Shown piece by piece: positions 24,930 through 33,470 of a DNA stretch of 44,564 nucleotides; position 1 is the first letter of the stretch; each line of letters begins with the position of its first letter. The notes under the pieces were generated by a model. It searched no databases. It saw only the letters and a list, made by a program, of their open reading frames with translations, and was not told where the DNA came from. The DNA is taken from contig JASBYZ010000002.1 in the NCBI GenBank assembly GCA_029983705.1, forward strand, positions 1 through 44,564. The letters run 5' to 3'. The translations under genes and the position numbers were made by a program. The DNA is from Coriobacteriales bacterium (lineage in GTDB: Bacteria; Actinomycetota; Coriobacteriia; Coriobacteriales; JAEZZM01).

Positions 24930-24958
24930 TCAGGCCTCTAAGAACATTAGGGGCCTGA
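24930..24958 (+). terminator. Probable terminator hairpin after the permease gene
   Basis: TCAGGCC (24930-24936) pairs with GGCCTGA (24952-24958) and the stem continues inward through one T-G pair to CTAA/TTAG, giving 12 pairs and a 5-base loop. The following bases (AATTGAAATG) are only weakly T-rich. Confidence 0.5.
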
Positions 24959-25000
24959 AATTGAAATGTTATTGTACAAATAAAGTCTATTTTTTAGTCT

Positions 25001-25027
25001 TGATATAATTTATACTTAAGCTAAGTA
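25001..25027 (+). promoter_or_regulatory. Extended -10 promoter and palindrome before the adhesin gene
   Basis: TGATATAAT (25001-25009) is a good extended -10 element. A 6-3-6 palindrome TACTTA-AGC-TAAGTA (25013-25027) sits over the expected start of transcription and could be an operator. Confidence 0.55.
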
Positions 25028-25050
25028 AATTATGACGTGAAGGACTTAAA

Positions 25051-27876
25051 ATGAAGAACAAACGTAGCTTATTAAGTGCTTTTATTTTATTTTCATTTGT
25101 ATTTAGCTTCCTGTTTGCAGTACAAACACCAGTCAAAGCTTGTGCAGCTGAAGCAGAGCCTGTGTATTGTACCTATACTCAAAAAGAATTAACCTCACTT
25201 GAAGTTCAAGTAGGTCAGGGCTTCATTCCTGATACATTGGGTATTGAACCTGATGAAATAATCAAAACTGAGGCGCTTAAAAATAATATTAATAAGCAAT
25301 ATAGTGTCAATGTGGTTAATGAAGAAGGCAAATCAGTCTCAGGTAAACTAAGTGACTTAAAAATCTTACTCAGACAAAAAGATACAGATGCGAAACCTTA
25401 TAAAGTAAAAGGCTCACCTGGTAAAAACTATATAACTATACCACTGGACTATGATGATAATGGTGAATTCATTAGTAGCGGCCTCACAATTGAAGCAACA
25501 AATATTGGGAAGTCATTTACAATTCTAAATAATGGTGAACAAGAATCATATACAGTTAAAGACATCAGTTTAAAAGACGATATCATTACGCTTGTAGCTA
25601 AAAAAGTTCCTGTAACTTCTAAGAAATTTACGGTAATTATCAACAAGCCTTTTGAGATTTTGGGACATGAGGCTGATTTTACATTCGAGGCAAAGGGCTC
25701 AATTAATAAGTCTTATACTCAGCACATTAATCTTAGTGGTGAATCAGGTCAGCAAACATTCGAAATACAAATGAATGGGGTTTCAGAAGATTCTAAACTT
25801 GCACTTAAGGCACTGCCTGATGAGTTTCCATACTATAGCATTGCTGATCAGAGTTACGATGCAACGACAAATACCCTAAATGTAACGCTAGGAAAGAAAA
25901 TTTACCTCTGCATCTCACCAATTGAGACAGCTAATTTTAACGATTTTGCCTTACATCATGCCAAAGAAGGATTTTCATTTGGACTTTATTCTCCTCAAAC
26001 GGAAAAACTTCTAGAAAAGTCTCAGAGCTCAACAAATGAATACGGAGTACCAGTTAATCTATTTACAAAAGTGACTCCTGGTGAATATGATATTAGAATA
26101 ATTGATGCTCCAGAAAAATATAAAAATTCTTATGATATAACTCATACCTATAAACTCAAGCTTTCTAAAGATGGCCAAGCCCAAATTAAAGTGGTGCAGA
26201 GTAATAGTAATGGAGAAGAAGTTTGGGCAAATCCTGGAGGAGGTATTGACTCGCGTTTTGATGGATCAGCCAACTCCAAAGAGCTCACAGGCTATAAACA
26301 CCCATTCTTCATCTTCCTTTCTCCAAAAGCTAAGTTTGAAAAATATATTTTAGACCCTAAAACTCAAAAGGAAGTAAAGCAAGTTGAAGCTAAAGTGGGA
26401 GATAACTTAACTTTTAGGCTAAGGACAAAAATCCCTGCAGATTATAAAATCATTACTAAATTTAACAAGTATTTTGATATGGGTGTAGCTCAGAGTCTGA
26501 ATCTAGAAGATAAATTAGATCAACGTTTTGAGCTTGTTGCACATAGTATTAAAGTGCTTAAAAATGAAAAGCCAACAAGTGAGTATGAAGCCCAATATGA
26601 TCAAGCTGCGCATACTATAAAACTATTAGATAAGGCACCATTTAAAGTTTCAAATTTTAATTTTAATAAAAATATAGAGCTTAGAAATAATGAAAAGCTA
26701 AGTATTGAGTTTCAGGTTAAGGTTAAAAGTATTGGCAAAAAGCCACTGTATAATAATATCCCTGGAGATACCGTTGAAATTACCCCTCTCACCTCGATTG
26801 AGTTTAATAAACAATGGATAGGCGGCGCAAGTGAAATTAAATCACTTGATATCGATAAGTTATTGGATAATTTTAAACTTCTGACTTGGCAGGGTAATAA
26901 AAAACTTGCAGAAGAGCCAGTAAAAAAGATTATAGATAAAGATAGTTTGAAAATTGAAGAAAATAAAAATTTCAGTTTCAAAATATCAAACCTCAAGCTC
27001 TATTCTGATGAGGATCTTAAAAAACCTGCAGATGAACGCCAGCCATATCGCTATGAAATTATAGAAAAGTTGCCAGAAGAGCTTGCTAAGAAGTTTAGCG
27101 TAAGCTGCCAAAGTGAAATTGATGACAACTACATACAGCACATTACTATGAGCAATATGTATAAAAATTCTCTTGTAGATTTACAGCTCACTAAGGTGTG
27201 GAAATTAGATTCAAGTAAAAACGCTGAAGATTATACTCCTCAGTTTGAGTTAACTGTGAAAAATGAAGTTGCAAATGTTGAGAGACATTTTATCTTTAAT
27301 AAAGATACTAGTAAGTTAATTGATGAGCATAATGAGGAACTGAAATTTGAGCTTTCAGAAATCAAAGATAGGCAGATAAACAAGAAAATAATTCAGCCTA
27401 CGCTTATGGTAAAAAATAATGTATATATCATTAAAAATCTTCCAACAAGCAATGAAGATGGTAATGCCTTTACATACTCGATAAAAGAAGTAGATGTTGT
27501 CAATAACGGTAAAAGCGTAAAAGATATTTTCGAAGTTATCGGAAACGATGCAAGCTTAAAAGTTAATAAAGAAGGAATTCTTAGTAAAACAATAACAAAT
27601 AAAACTAGCCCACCAACACCTCCAAACACTCCTCCTAATACACCACCAACCCCTCCATCTACACCACCTAATACACCTCCAGGTACCCCTCCACCACCAC
27701 AGGAGCCACCTGTAGAAACTTATATTGAAAAGAAAGTGTCTTATATACCTAAAACGTCTGATATAGCCTATATCACGCCGTATATCTGCATTGCGGGTGT
27801 AGGGTTACTATTATTGGCAGTTTTGGTATATGCCAGAAGGACAGAACTTAGCGCTGAGAAAAGCGATTCTAGGTAA
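25051..27876 (+). CDS. Large sortase-anchored adhesin-like protein with Cna-B-type domain
   Basis: 941 residues; ATG with GAAGGA upstream. The signal peptide covers about 1-32. The middle (roughly 400-600) contains a stretch resembling pilin isopeptide D2 domains ('SIEFQVKVKSIGKKPLYNNI'). From about 710 a Cna-B-like domain begins with 'LQLTKVWKLD' and ends with a YSIKEVD strand. A Pro/Thr/Asn wall-spanning repeat (about 853-890) is followed by IPKTSD (from 899), a membrane span and a basic tail. It is a secreted, wall-linked surface protein, possibly an adhesin or pilin component. No pilin sortase lies beside it, so a polymeric pilus is not supported here. No ligand can be inferred. Confidence 0.9.
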   Translation: MKNKRSLLSAFILFSFVFSFLFAVQTPVKACAAEAEPVYCTYTQKELTSLEVQVGQGFIPDTLGIEPDEIIKTEALKNNINKQYSVNVVNEEGKSVSGKLSDLKILLRQKDTDAKPYKVKGSPGKNYITIPLDYDDNGEFISSGLTIEATNIGKSFTILNNGEQESYTVKDISLKDDIITLVAKKVPVTSKKFTVIINKPFEILGHEADFTFEAKGSINKSYTQHINLSGESGQQTFEIQMNGVSEDSKLALKALPDEFPYYSIADQSYDATTNTLNVTLGKKIYLCISPIETANFNDFALHHAKEGFSFGLYSPQTEKLLEKSQSSTNEYGVPVNLFTKVTPGEYDIRIIDAPEKYKNSYDITHTYKLKLSKDGQAQIKVVQSNSNGEEVWANPGGGIDSRFDGSANSKELTGYKHPFFIFLSPKAKFEKYILDPKTQKEVKQVEAKVGDNLTFRLRTKIPADYKIITKFNKYFDMGVAQSLNLEDKLDQRFELVAHSIKVLKNEKPTSEYEAQYDQAAHTIKLLDKAPFKVSNFNFNKNIELRNNEKLSIEFQVKVKSIGKKPLYNNIPGDTVEITPLTSIEFNKQWIGGASEIKSLDIDKLLDNFKLLTWQGNKKLAEEPVKKIIDKDSLKIEENKNFSFKISNLKLYSDEDLKKPADERQPYRYEIIEKLPEELAKKFSVSCQSEIDDNYIQHITMSNMYKNSLVDLQLTKVWKLDSSKNAEDYTPQFELTVKNEVANVERHFIFNKDTSKLIDEHNEELKFELSEIKDRQINKKIIQPTLMVKNNVYIIKNLPTSNEDGNAFTYSIKEVDVVNNGKSVKDIFEVIGNDASLKVNKEGILSKTITNKTSPPTPPNTPPNTPPTPPSTPPNTPPGTPPPPQEPPVETYIEKKVSYIPKTSDIAYITPYICIAGVGLLLLAVLVYARRTELSAEKSDSR
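27608..27714 (+). repeat. Proline-rich TPPNTPP repeat
   Basis: Imperfect 9-15-base units built from ACACCWCC-type codons encode about ten tandem xTPP units at the C-terminal end of the adhesin. It is a coding repeat, a peptidoglycan-spanning spacer, and may vary in length between strains. Confidence 0.8.
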
Positions 27877-27904
27877 ATATTAAAGGTGAATTTCTATCTA
27901 AAAT

Positions 27905-27945
27905 GTGCTCGAGCAAGTTAAACTTACTAGCTCGAGCACTTATTT
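27905..27945 (+). terminator. Terminator hairpin between the adhesin gene and the rpsL leader
   Basis: GTGCTCGAGC (27905-27914) and GCTCGAGCAC (27930-27939) form a perfect 10-bp stem, with AAGTT/AACTT pairing possible in the loop. The tail TTATTTAAC is only moderately T-rich. It starts a 355-base gene-free stretch (27877-28231) that otherwise holds the rpsL promoter and leader. Confidence 0.65.
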
Positions 27946-27969
27946 AACAATAATTTCTCTTTGTAAATT

Positions 27970-27998
27970 TTGTGCATTTACTAATTTATAGGTAAAAT
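27970..27998 (+). promoter_or_regulatory. rpsL: Probable promoter of the rpsL-led ribosomal operon
   Basis: TTGTGC (27970-27975), a 17-base spacer and TAAAAT (27993-27998) fit a vegetative promoter. Transcription would begin near 28005, giving a leader of about 225 bases. Confidence 0.5.
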
Positions 27999-28004
27999 GT
28001 TTTC

Positions 28005-28231
28005 GTGCCTGAGCTTATTTGCTTGGGCTGTGTAATTCCAGTGCCTTAAGAAAAGTTGCGTCTTAAGTGTACTGTTTGCTTTCCGGGGCAAAATATGCTG
28101 CGGGTTATCCTATGGATACGCCCGGCTCCGTGGCGTTTTGACAAGCTGCGCTTATGGGCGTAAAGTCCATATCGCAAAACTATCTGTATTGTAATCGTGT
28201 TAATAGGTAAATTTATTAAGGAGTTATTACT
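28005..28231 (+). promoter_or_regulatory. Long structured leader of rpsL
   Basis: Several stems are visible. CAGT..CTTAAG (28039-28050) pairs with CTTAAG..ACTG (28062-28074). CGGG/CCCG (28101-28104, 28121-28124) encloses ATCC/GGAT. GTTTTG (28135-28140) pairs with CAAAAC (28175-28180). The 3' part shares ordered sequence blocks with the leader of rplB. It may be an autoregulatory RNA bound by a ribosomal protein, but no known family is recognised. Confidence 0.55.
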
Positions 28232-28606
28232 TTGCCTACAATTAACCAATTAGTGCACAAGGGCCGCAAAAGAATTGCGGAAAAGAAGAAGAACCCTGCA
28301 CTCAAAGGAAACCCACAAAAGCGTGGCGTATGCACTCGTGTTTACACCACCAGCCCAAAAAAGCCTAACTCTGCACTTCGTAAGGTTGCTCGTGTGCGTT
28401 TAGTTAACGGCTTAGAAGTAACTGCATACATCCCTGGTGAAGGTCACAACCTCCAAGAGCACTCAATCGTGCTTATTCGTGGTGGTCGTGTTAGAGACCT
28501 ACCTGGTGTACGTTACAAAATCATTCGTGGCGCATTTGACGCTGCTCCTGTTCAAGATAGAAAACAGGCTCGCAGCCGTTATGGCGCTAAAAAGCCAAAA
28601 GAATAA
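28232..28606 (+). CDS. rpsL: 30S ribosomal protein S12
   Basis: 124 residues. The start is TTG with AAGGAG 8 bases upstream. '[11 protein letters not shown]', '[23 protein letters not shown]' and '[12 protein letters not shown]' are diagnostic. The lysine in PKKPNS, where streptomycin-resistance changes usually arise, is the normal residue. It forms part of the decoding centre and is first gene of the translation block. Confidence 0.99.
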   Translation: MPTINQLVHKGRKRIAEKKKNPALKGNPQKRGVCTRVYTTSPKKPNSALRKVARVRLVNGLEVTAYIPGEGHNLQEHSIVLIRGGRVRDLPGVRYKIIRGAFDAAPVQDRKQARSRYGAKKPKE

Positions 28607-28645
28607 ATCATACGTAAAGTAATCAAGCTATTAGAGGAGTAATAC

Positions 28646-29116
28646 ATGCCGCGTCGTGCAGCAGCATCTCGCAGAGAAATTATGCCAGATGCAGTTTATA
28701 ACAATCGCCTTGTTACTCAACTTATTAACAAGGTCTTATTAGACGGAAAAAAGTCACTTGCTGAAAACATCGTTTACGGTGCTTTTGACATTGTGCAGGA
28801 AAAATCAGGTCAAGATCCACTTTCAGTTTTCAAGAAAGCTATGGACAACGTAAGGCCAACCCTAGAGGTTAAGGCTAAACGTGTTGGTGGTGCTACGTAT
28901 CAGGTACCTATGGAGGTAAACTCTCGTAGATCAACTACCTTAGCTATTCGCTGGATTGTTGGCTTTTCTCGTGACCGCAAAGAAAACACTATGACTGAGC
29001 GTTTAGCTCAAGAGATTCTAGATGCATCCAATGGTGTTGGCGCATCTATTAAAAAGCGTGAGGACCTCTACAAGATGGCAGAGGCAAACCGCGCATTCTC
29101 GCATTATCGTTGGTAA
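28646..29116 (+). CDS. rpsG: 30S ribosomal protein S7
   Basis: 156 residues, the usual length; ATG with AGAGGAG upstream. '[20 protein letters not shown]' and '[23 protein letters not shown]' are the conserved core. It nucleates assembly of the 30S head. It lies 39 bases after rpsL. Confidence 0.99.
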   Translation: MPRRAAASRREIMPDAVYNNRLVTQLINKVLLDGKKSLAENIVYGAFDIVQEKSGQDPLSVFKKAMDNVRPTLEVKAKRVGGATYQVPMEVNSRRSTTLAIRWIVGFSRDRKENTMTERLAQEILDASNGVGASIKKREDLYKMAEANRAFSHYRW

Positions 29117-29142
29117 GAGCTTACACGAGTTAGGATTAGAAA

Positions 29143-31233
29143 ATGGCTAAGAGGTACCCCCTCAAAGACACACGTAACATCGGAATCATGGCTCACATTG
29201 ATGCTGGAAAAACCACAACAACTGAGCGCATCCTTTACTACACCGGTAAGTCTCACAAAATTGGTGAGGTTCATGACGGTGCAGCTACCATGGACTGGAT
29301 GGTTCAGGAGCAAGAGCGTGGTGTAACCATCACCTCTGCAGCCACCACCTGTTTTTGGAAAGATCACAGAATTCAAATCATCGACACCCCAGGACACGTT
29401 GACTTTACCGCTGAGGTAGAGCGTTCCCTTCGTGTTTTGGACGGTACTGTTGCAGTATTTGACGCTGTTTCTGGTGTTCAACCACAATCAGAAACCGTTT
29501 GGCGTCAGGCTTCAAAGTATCACGTACCTCGTATGGCATACATCAACAAGATGGACCGCGTAGGTGCAGACTTTGCACATGCTATTGAGACCATGCGTGA
29601 CCGTTTAAACGCAAACGCAGTTGCAATTCAATGGCCTATGGGTGCAGAAGACCACTTTGATGGCCTTATCGACCTTGTAACCTTTACCGCTTGGCACTTC
29701 AATGAAGATGAAAAGGGTATGATTTACCCTGAGGAAGAGGAAATTCCACAGGAGTACTTAGAGATTGCTAAAGAAAAGCGCACCGAGATGCTTGAGGCAA
29801 TTTCAGAGTTTGATGATGACCTTATGACCAAGCTTTTAGAGGACGAAGAGTACACTGAAGAAGATATTAAGCGTGCTATCAGAACTGGTACCTTATCTTC
29901 ACAGTTCCACCCAGTAATTTGCGGTTCTTCATACAAGAACAAGGGTATTCAGGAGCTCTTAGATGCGGTTGTAGACTACCTTCCATCACCTCTTGATGTT
30001 CCTGCAATCCAGGGTACTGTTCCTGGTACTGGCGAAGAGACTGAGCGCAAGGCAGACCGCAAGGCTCCATTCTCATCTCTTGCATTCAAGATTATGACTG
30101 ACCCATACGTTGGTAAATTAACCTTTATCCGCGTATATTCAGGAACTCTTGAGGCTGGTTCATACGTACTCAACTCAACTAAGGACAATCGTGAGCGTGT
30201 TGGTCGTCTTTTAGAGATGCACTCAAACACCCGTATCGATATTGATGACTGCTCAGCTGGAGACATTGTTGCTGCTGTAGGTCTTAAAGACACTACCACC
30301 GGTGACACCCTTTGTGACGAGGATAACCCAGTTATCTTAGAGTCAATGGAATTCCCTGACCCAGTTATTGACATTGCTATTGAGCCTAAGACTAAGGCTG
30401 AGCAAGACAAGCTTGGTATTGCACTTGCAAAACTAGCTGAAGAAGATCCAACCTTTAAGGTAACCACCGACCACGAGACTGGCCAGACCATCATCGCTGG
30501 TATGGGTGAGTTACACCTCGAGATCATCGTTGACCGCTTAAAGCGCGAGTTCAAGATTGATGCTAACGTTGGTAAGCCACAGGTTGCTTATCGTGAGACT
30601 GCTGGTAAAGCCGTTGAAAAAGTTGACGGTAAGTTTGTTAGACAGTCTGGTGGTCGTGGCCAATACGGTCACTGCGTTATCAACATTGAGCCTAACGAGG
30701 CTGGTAAGGGTTATGAGTTCTTGAACGAAATCGTTGGAGGTGTTATTCCAAAAGAATACATCACCCCAGTTGATAAGGGTATTCAAGAGGCACTCGAGTC
30801 TGGTGTTATTGCAGGCTACCCTGTAGTTGACGTTATCGTTCACTTAGTTGATGGTTCTTACCACGATGTTGACTCTTCTGAGTCTGCCTTCAAGATTGCT
30901 GGTTCTATGGCAATTAAGGAAGCTCTTAAGAGATCAAACCCAGTTCTTCTTGAGCCAATGATGGCTGTTGAGGTTGAGACCCCAGAACAATACATGGGTG
31001 ATGTTATGGGTAACCTCTCAGGTCGTCGTGGAAAGATTGAAGGAATGGATGACGTTCACGGTTCTAAGGTTATTAAAGCCTCAGTGCCACTTTCTGAGAT
31101 GTTTGGTTATGCTACTGACCTTCGTTCAACCACTCAAGGTCGTGCAGTTTACACCATGCAATTTGAGAAATACGAGCCAGTTCCAAAGAGCGTTGCAGAC
31201 GAAATTATTGAAAAATCAGGCGCAAACGCCTAG
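29143..31233 (+). CDS. fusA: Translation elongation factor G
   Basis: 696 residues; ATG with TTAGGA upstream. The GTPase motifs [17 protein letters not shown] and [10 protein letters not shown] are intact, and the C-terminal domains IV-V carry '[13 protein letters not shown]' and '[19 protein letters not shown]'. It drives ribosome translocation. The next gene, 25 bases on, is rpsJ; the tuf gene that often follows fusA is absent. Confidence 0.99.
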   Translation: MAKRYPLKDTRNIGIMAHIDAGKTTTTERILYYTGKSHKIGEVHDGAATMDWMVQEQERGVTITSAATTCFWKDHRIQIIDTPGHVDFTAEVERSLRVLDGTVAVFDAVSGVQPQSETVWRQASKYHVPRMAYINKMDRVGADFAHAIETMRDRLNANAVAIQWPMGAEDHFDGLIDLVTFTAWHFNEDEKGMIYPEEEEIPQEYLEIAKEKRTEMLEAISEFDDDLMTKLLEDEEYTEEDIKRAIRTGTLSSQFHPVICGSSYKNKGIQELLDAVVDYLPSPLDVPAIQGTVPGTGEETERKADRKAPFSSLAFKIMTDPYVGKLTFIRVYSGTLEAGSYVLNSTKDNRERVGRLLEMHSNTRIDIDDCSAGDIVAAVGLKDTTTGDTLCDEDNPVILESMEFPDPVIDIAIEPKTKAEQDKLGIALAKLAEEDPTFKVTTDHETGQTIIAGMGELHLEIIVDRLKREFKIDANVGKPQVAYRETAGKAVEKVDGKFVRQSGGRGQYGHCVINIEPNEAGKGYEFLNEIVGGVIPKEYITPVDKGIQEALESGVIAGYPVVDVIVHLVDGSYHDVDSSESAFKIAGSMAIKEALKRSNPVLLEPMMAVEVETPEQYMGDVMGNLSGRRGKIEGMDDVHGSKVIKASVPLSEMFGYATDLRSTTQGRAVYTMQFEKYEPVPKSVADEIIEKSGANA

Positions 31234-31258
31234 TTATAAGTTAGTAGGAGTAAGTTAA

Positions 31259-31567
31259 GTGGCAAATCAAAAGATTCGCATCCGCTTGAAGGGTTATGAT
31301 CACGAGATCATCGACCAATCAACCAAGCTGATTGTCGATACAGCTCAAAAAACTGGAGCAAAGGTATCAGGTCCTATTCCTTTGCCAACTGAGCGTAACC
31401 TTTACTGCGTTATCCGCTCACCACACGTAAACAAGGACTCACGTGAGCACTTTGAAATGCGTACTCACAAGCGTTTAATTGACATTTTGGAGCCAACTCC
31501 AAACACTGTTGATTCTCTCATGCGTCTAGACCTCCCTGCAGGTGTAGATATTGAGATTAAGCTATAA
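31259..31567 (+). CDS. rpsJ: 30S ribosomal protein S10
   Basis: 102 residues. GTG start with TAGGAG 8 bases upstream. '[19 protein letters not shown]', '[20 protein letters not shown]' and '[10 protein letters not shown]' are diagnostic. S10 is the usual first gene of the S10 cluster. Here it is joined to fusA without a gap large enough for a strong separate promoter. Confidence 0.99.
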   Translation: MANQKIRIRLKGYDHEIIDQSTKLIVDTAQKTGAKVSGPIPLPTERNLYCVIRSPHVNKDSREHFEMRTHKRLIDILEPTPNTVDSLMRLDLPAGVDIEIKL

Positions 31568-31589
31568 ATTAGTTTTGAAATAGTTTTGT

Positions 31590-31622
31590 AGCCGGCCTAT
31601 TTATGTGTATAATAGGTCGGCT
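31590..31622 (+). terminator. Hairpin (possible attenuator) between rpsJ and rplC
   Basis: AGCCGGCCTATT (31590-31601) pairs with AATAGGTCGGCT (31611-31622) over 12 bp with one G-T pair. Only a weak T-rich stretch follows (GTTCACTTTAG), so termination would be partial. The rest of the 159-base spacer folds further, with CTAGGG (31671-31676) opposite CCCTAG (31684-31689). Confidence 0.5.
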
Positions 31623-31726
31623 GTTCACTTTAGAGTGGACGCATGTTTGTGAAGAGGCGGTCCGCTGGGGGCTAGGGTGTTGGCCCTAGAGAGGTCCCAT
31701 GACTGCATAGAGGTAAAGGAAAAGAT

Positions 31727-32347
31727 ATGGCAAAAACCATTCTTGGCAAAAAGATTGGTATGACCCAGGTATGGAACGATAACGATGAGATCGTTCCTGT
31801 AACGGTTATCCAAGCTGGCCCCTGCACAGTCGCACAGGTAAAAACTAAAGAGACTGATGGATATAACGCTATCCAAATCGGTTTTGGCGACATCAGAGAA
31901 AAGCATGTAAATAAGCCTATGGCTGGCCACTTTGCAAAAGCTGGAATCAATCCAACTCGCTATCTTCGTGAAATCAGACTTTCAGAAGATGAGTCATTTA
32001 ACGTTGGTGACCAAATCACCGTTAATGAGTTTGCAGAGGTTAAAAAAGTTCATGTGACCGGTATCTCAAAAGGTAAAGGTTTTGCTGGTACCATCAAGCG
32101 TCACGGCTTTGGTTCAGGTCCTGGTGGACACGGTTCACACTTCCATCGCGCTCCTGGTTCAATTGGTCAATGTGCATCACCTTCAAGAGTTTTCAAGGGT
32201 GTTCGCATGGCAGGTCAAATGGGTAATGACAAAGTTACTGTAAGAAATCTACAGCTTGTTCGTATTGATGAAGAGCAAAACTTAATTATTGTTAAGGGTG
32301 CTATTCCGGGCGGACAAGGTGCACTTGTAACTATCCGTATGGCCTAA
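31727..32347 (+). CDS. rplC: 50S ribosomal protein L3
   Basis: 206 residues; ATG with AAAGGAAA upstream. 'ILGKKIGMTQVW' at the start and 'GKGFAGTIKRHGFGSGPGGHGSHFHR' in the centre are L3 signatures. L3 nucleates 50S assembly near the peptidyl-transferase centre. An unusually long spacer separates it from rpsJ. Confidence 0.99.
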   Translation: MAKTILGKKIGMTQVWNDNDEIVPVTVIQAGPCTVAQVKTKETDGYNAIQIGFGDIREKHVNKPMAGHFAKAGINPTRYLREIRLSEDESFNVGDQITVNEFAEVKKVHVTGISKGKGFAGTIKRHGFGSGPGGHGSHFHRAPGSIGQCASPSRVFKGVRMAGQMGNDKVTVRNLQLVRIDEEQNLIIVKGAIPGGQGALVTIRMA

Positions 32348-32398
32348 AGGGCCCCAAAGATCAATTAGTAAGTAATCCCTTAAGGCTAAGGAGCAAGA

Positions 32399-33022
32399 AT
32401 GTCTAAGATTGAAATCAAGGATACAACAGGAAAGAAGGTTTCTGATAAAGACCTTTCTCCTGAAGTATTTGGTATAGAGCCAAATGTGCATGTAATGCAC
32501 CATGTGGTAAAAAGCCAAAATGCAATGTTACGTCAAGGAACCCACGCTACCAAGACTCGCGGAATGGTAAGCGGTGGTGGTAAGAAACCTTGGAGACAAA
32601 AGGGTACTGGTCGTGCTCGTCAAGGTTCTATCAGATCATCTCAATGGGTTGGCGGTGGTACCGTTTTTGGTCCATCACCAAGAAACTATGCATTTAGAGT
32701 TAATAAAAAGGTTGTTAAGCTCGCTATGCGTTCAGCTTTATCTGCAAAGGTAAATGACAATGAGCTTGTTATTGTTGACAAGTTTAGCTTTGATAAACCA
32801 TCTACCAAAGAGGCAGTTAAGGTTCTAAAGGCATTAGGTGTTGAAGGCAAGGTTTGCATTGTTATTGCTGAAGACGATCTAAACACCTATCTTTCATTTA
32901 GAAACATCCCTGGTGTCATCGTTATGAACACGCAGGAGGCAAACACCTACGACCTACTCGATAACACTTCTTTAGTTCTAACTGAAGAGGCTGCTAGTCG
33001 CCTAGAGGAGGTGCTTGCATAA
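32399..33022 (+). CDS. rplD: 50S ribosomal protein L4
   Basis: 207 residues; ATG with AAGGAG upstream. 'TKTRGMVSGGGKKPWRQKGTGRARQGS' is the exit-tunnel loop typical of L4. In E. coli L4 also represses the S10 operon; whether that holds here is unknown. The stop overlaps rplW by one base (TAATG). Confidence 0.99.
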   Translation: MSKIEIKDTTGKKVSDKDLSPEVFGIEPNVHVMHHVVKSQNAMLRQGTHATKTRGMVSGGGKKPWRQKGTGRARQGSIRSSQWVGGGTVFGPSPRNYAFRVNKKVVKLAMRSALSAKVNDNELVIVDKFSFDKPSTKEAVKVLKALGVEGKVCIVIAEDDLNTYLSFRNIPGVIVMNTQEANTYDLLDNTSLVLTEEAASRLEEVLA

Positions 33023-33306
33023 TGCAAAGCGCACACGATGTAATTATTCGCCCAATTATTTCTGAGAAGTCTTTTGACTTAATGGAGCAAAATAAATATA
33101 CCTTTGAGGTTGCTAAGGGCGTATCTAAAGAAGAGATCAAGCAAGCTATCAAAGAATTGTTCGGAGTTGACGCAGTAAAAGTGAATACTATGTCAGTTTC
33201 CGGAAAACCAAAGCGTGTAAGATACCAAAAGGGTTATACTCGCTCATGGAAAAAAGCTATTGTTACCCTTGCTGAGGGCGACAGCATTGAGCTTTTTGGT
33301 AATTAA
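33022..33306 (+). CDS. rplW: 50S ribosomal protein L23
   Basis: 94 residues; ATG overlapping the rplD stop, with GAGGAGGTG 9 bases upstream. 'DVIIRPIISEKSFDLME' and 'NKYTFEVAKGVSKEEIKQAIKELFGV' are diagnostic. L23 lines the tunnel exit, where trigger factor and SRP dock. It is followed by a terminator-like hairpin rather than directly by rplB. Confidence 0.99.
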   Translation: MQSAHDVIIRPIISEKSFDLMEQNKYTFEVAKGVSKEEIKQAIKELFGVDAVKVNTMSVSGKPKRVRYQKGYTRSWKKAIVTLAEGDSIELFGN

Positions 33307-33324
33307 TTAGTTCTTATAAGGTGA

Positions 33325-33355
33325 TCCCGCTCAAAAACTGGGCGGGACATTTTTG
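33325..33355 (+). terminator. Intrinsic terminator/attenuator between rplW and rplB
   Basis: TCCCGCTC (33325-33332) pairs with GGGCGGGA (33340-33347) over eight pairs including one T-G, with a 7-base loop. CATTTTTG follows at once. It is a compact GC-rich stem with a T-run inside an essential operon, so read-through or an internal promoter must be controlled. Confidence 0.75.
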
Positions 33356-33470
33356 AGATATAAATTTGCTTTCGGGTCAATATGGAGACACCCGGGGGCG
33401 TGGTAGTCCGGAGTAAGTGTGCAGTCCATTATCCTGAGTGCTACTTGCAATCGGATCAGAAAGGATAAAC
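33356..33470 (+). promoter_or_regulatory. Structured leader of rplB, similar to the rpsL leader
   Basis: The spacer contains, in order, TTTGCTTTC (33365-33373), CAATATG (33378-33384), CCCGG (33391-33395), CGTGG (33399-33403), AGTCCAT (33423-33429) and GCAATCG (33447-33453). The same blocks occur in the same order before rpsL. No strong promoter is visible between the terminator and the leader. Confidence 0.5.

Noticed and set aside
27608-27714. Possible CRISPR or non-coding tandem repeat
   Set aside because: The units are short, in frame and encode TPP repeats inside the adhesin; there are no spacers.
25051-27876. Pilus operon (major pilin plus class C sortase)
   Set aside because: Only one adhesin-like gene is here, with no neighbouring sortase and no clear pilin motif with a central lysine.
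29976-30554. Long open frame (192 codons) on the minus strand inside fusA
   Set aside because: It lies wholly within the conserved EF-G gene, antisense, with no SD or family resemblance. Such frames arise from codon bias in highly expressed genes.
33438-33470. Longer L2 starting at TTG 33438
   Set aside because: It would run through the structured leader and lacks an SD; ATG 33471 gives the conserved N-terminus.
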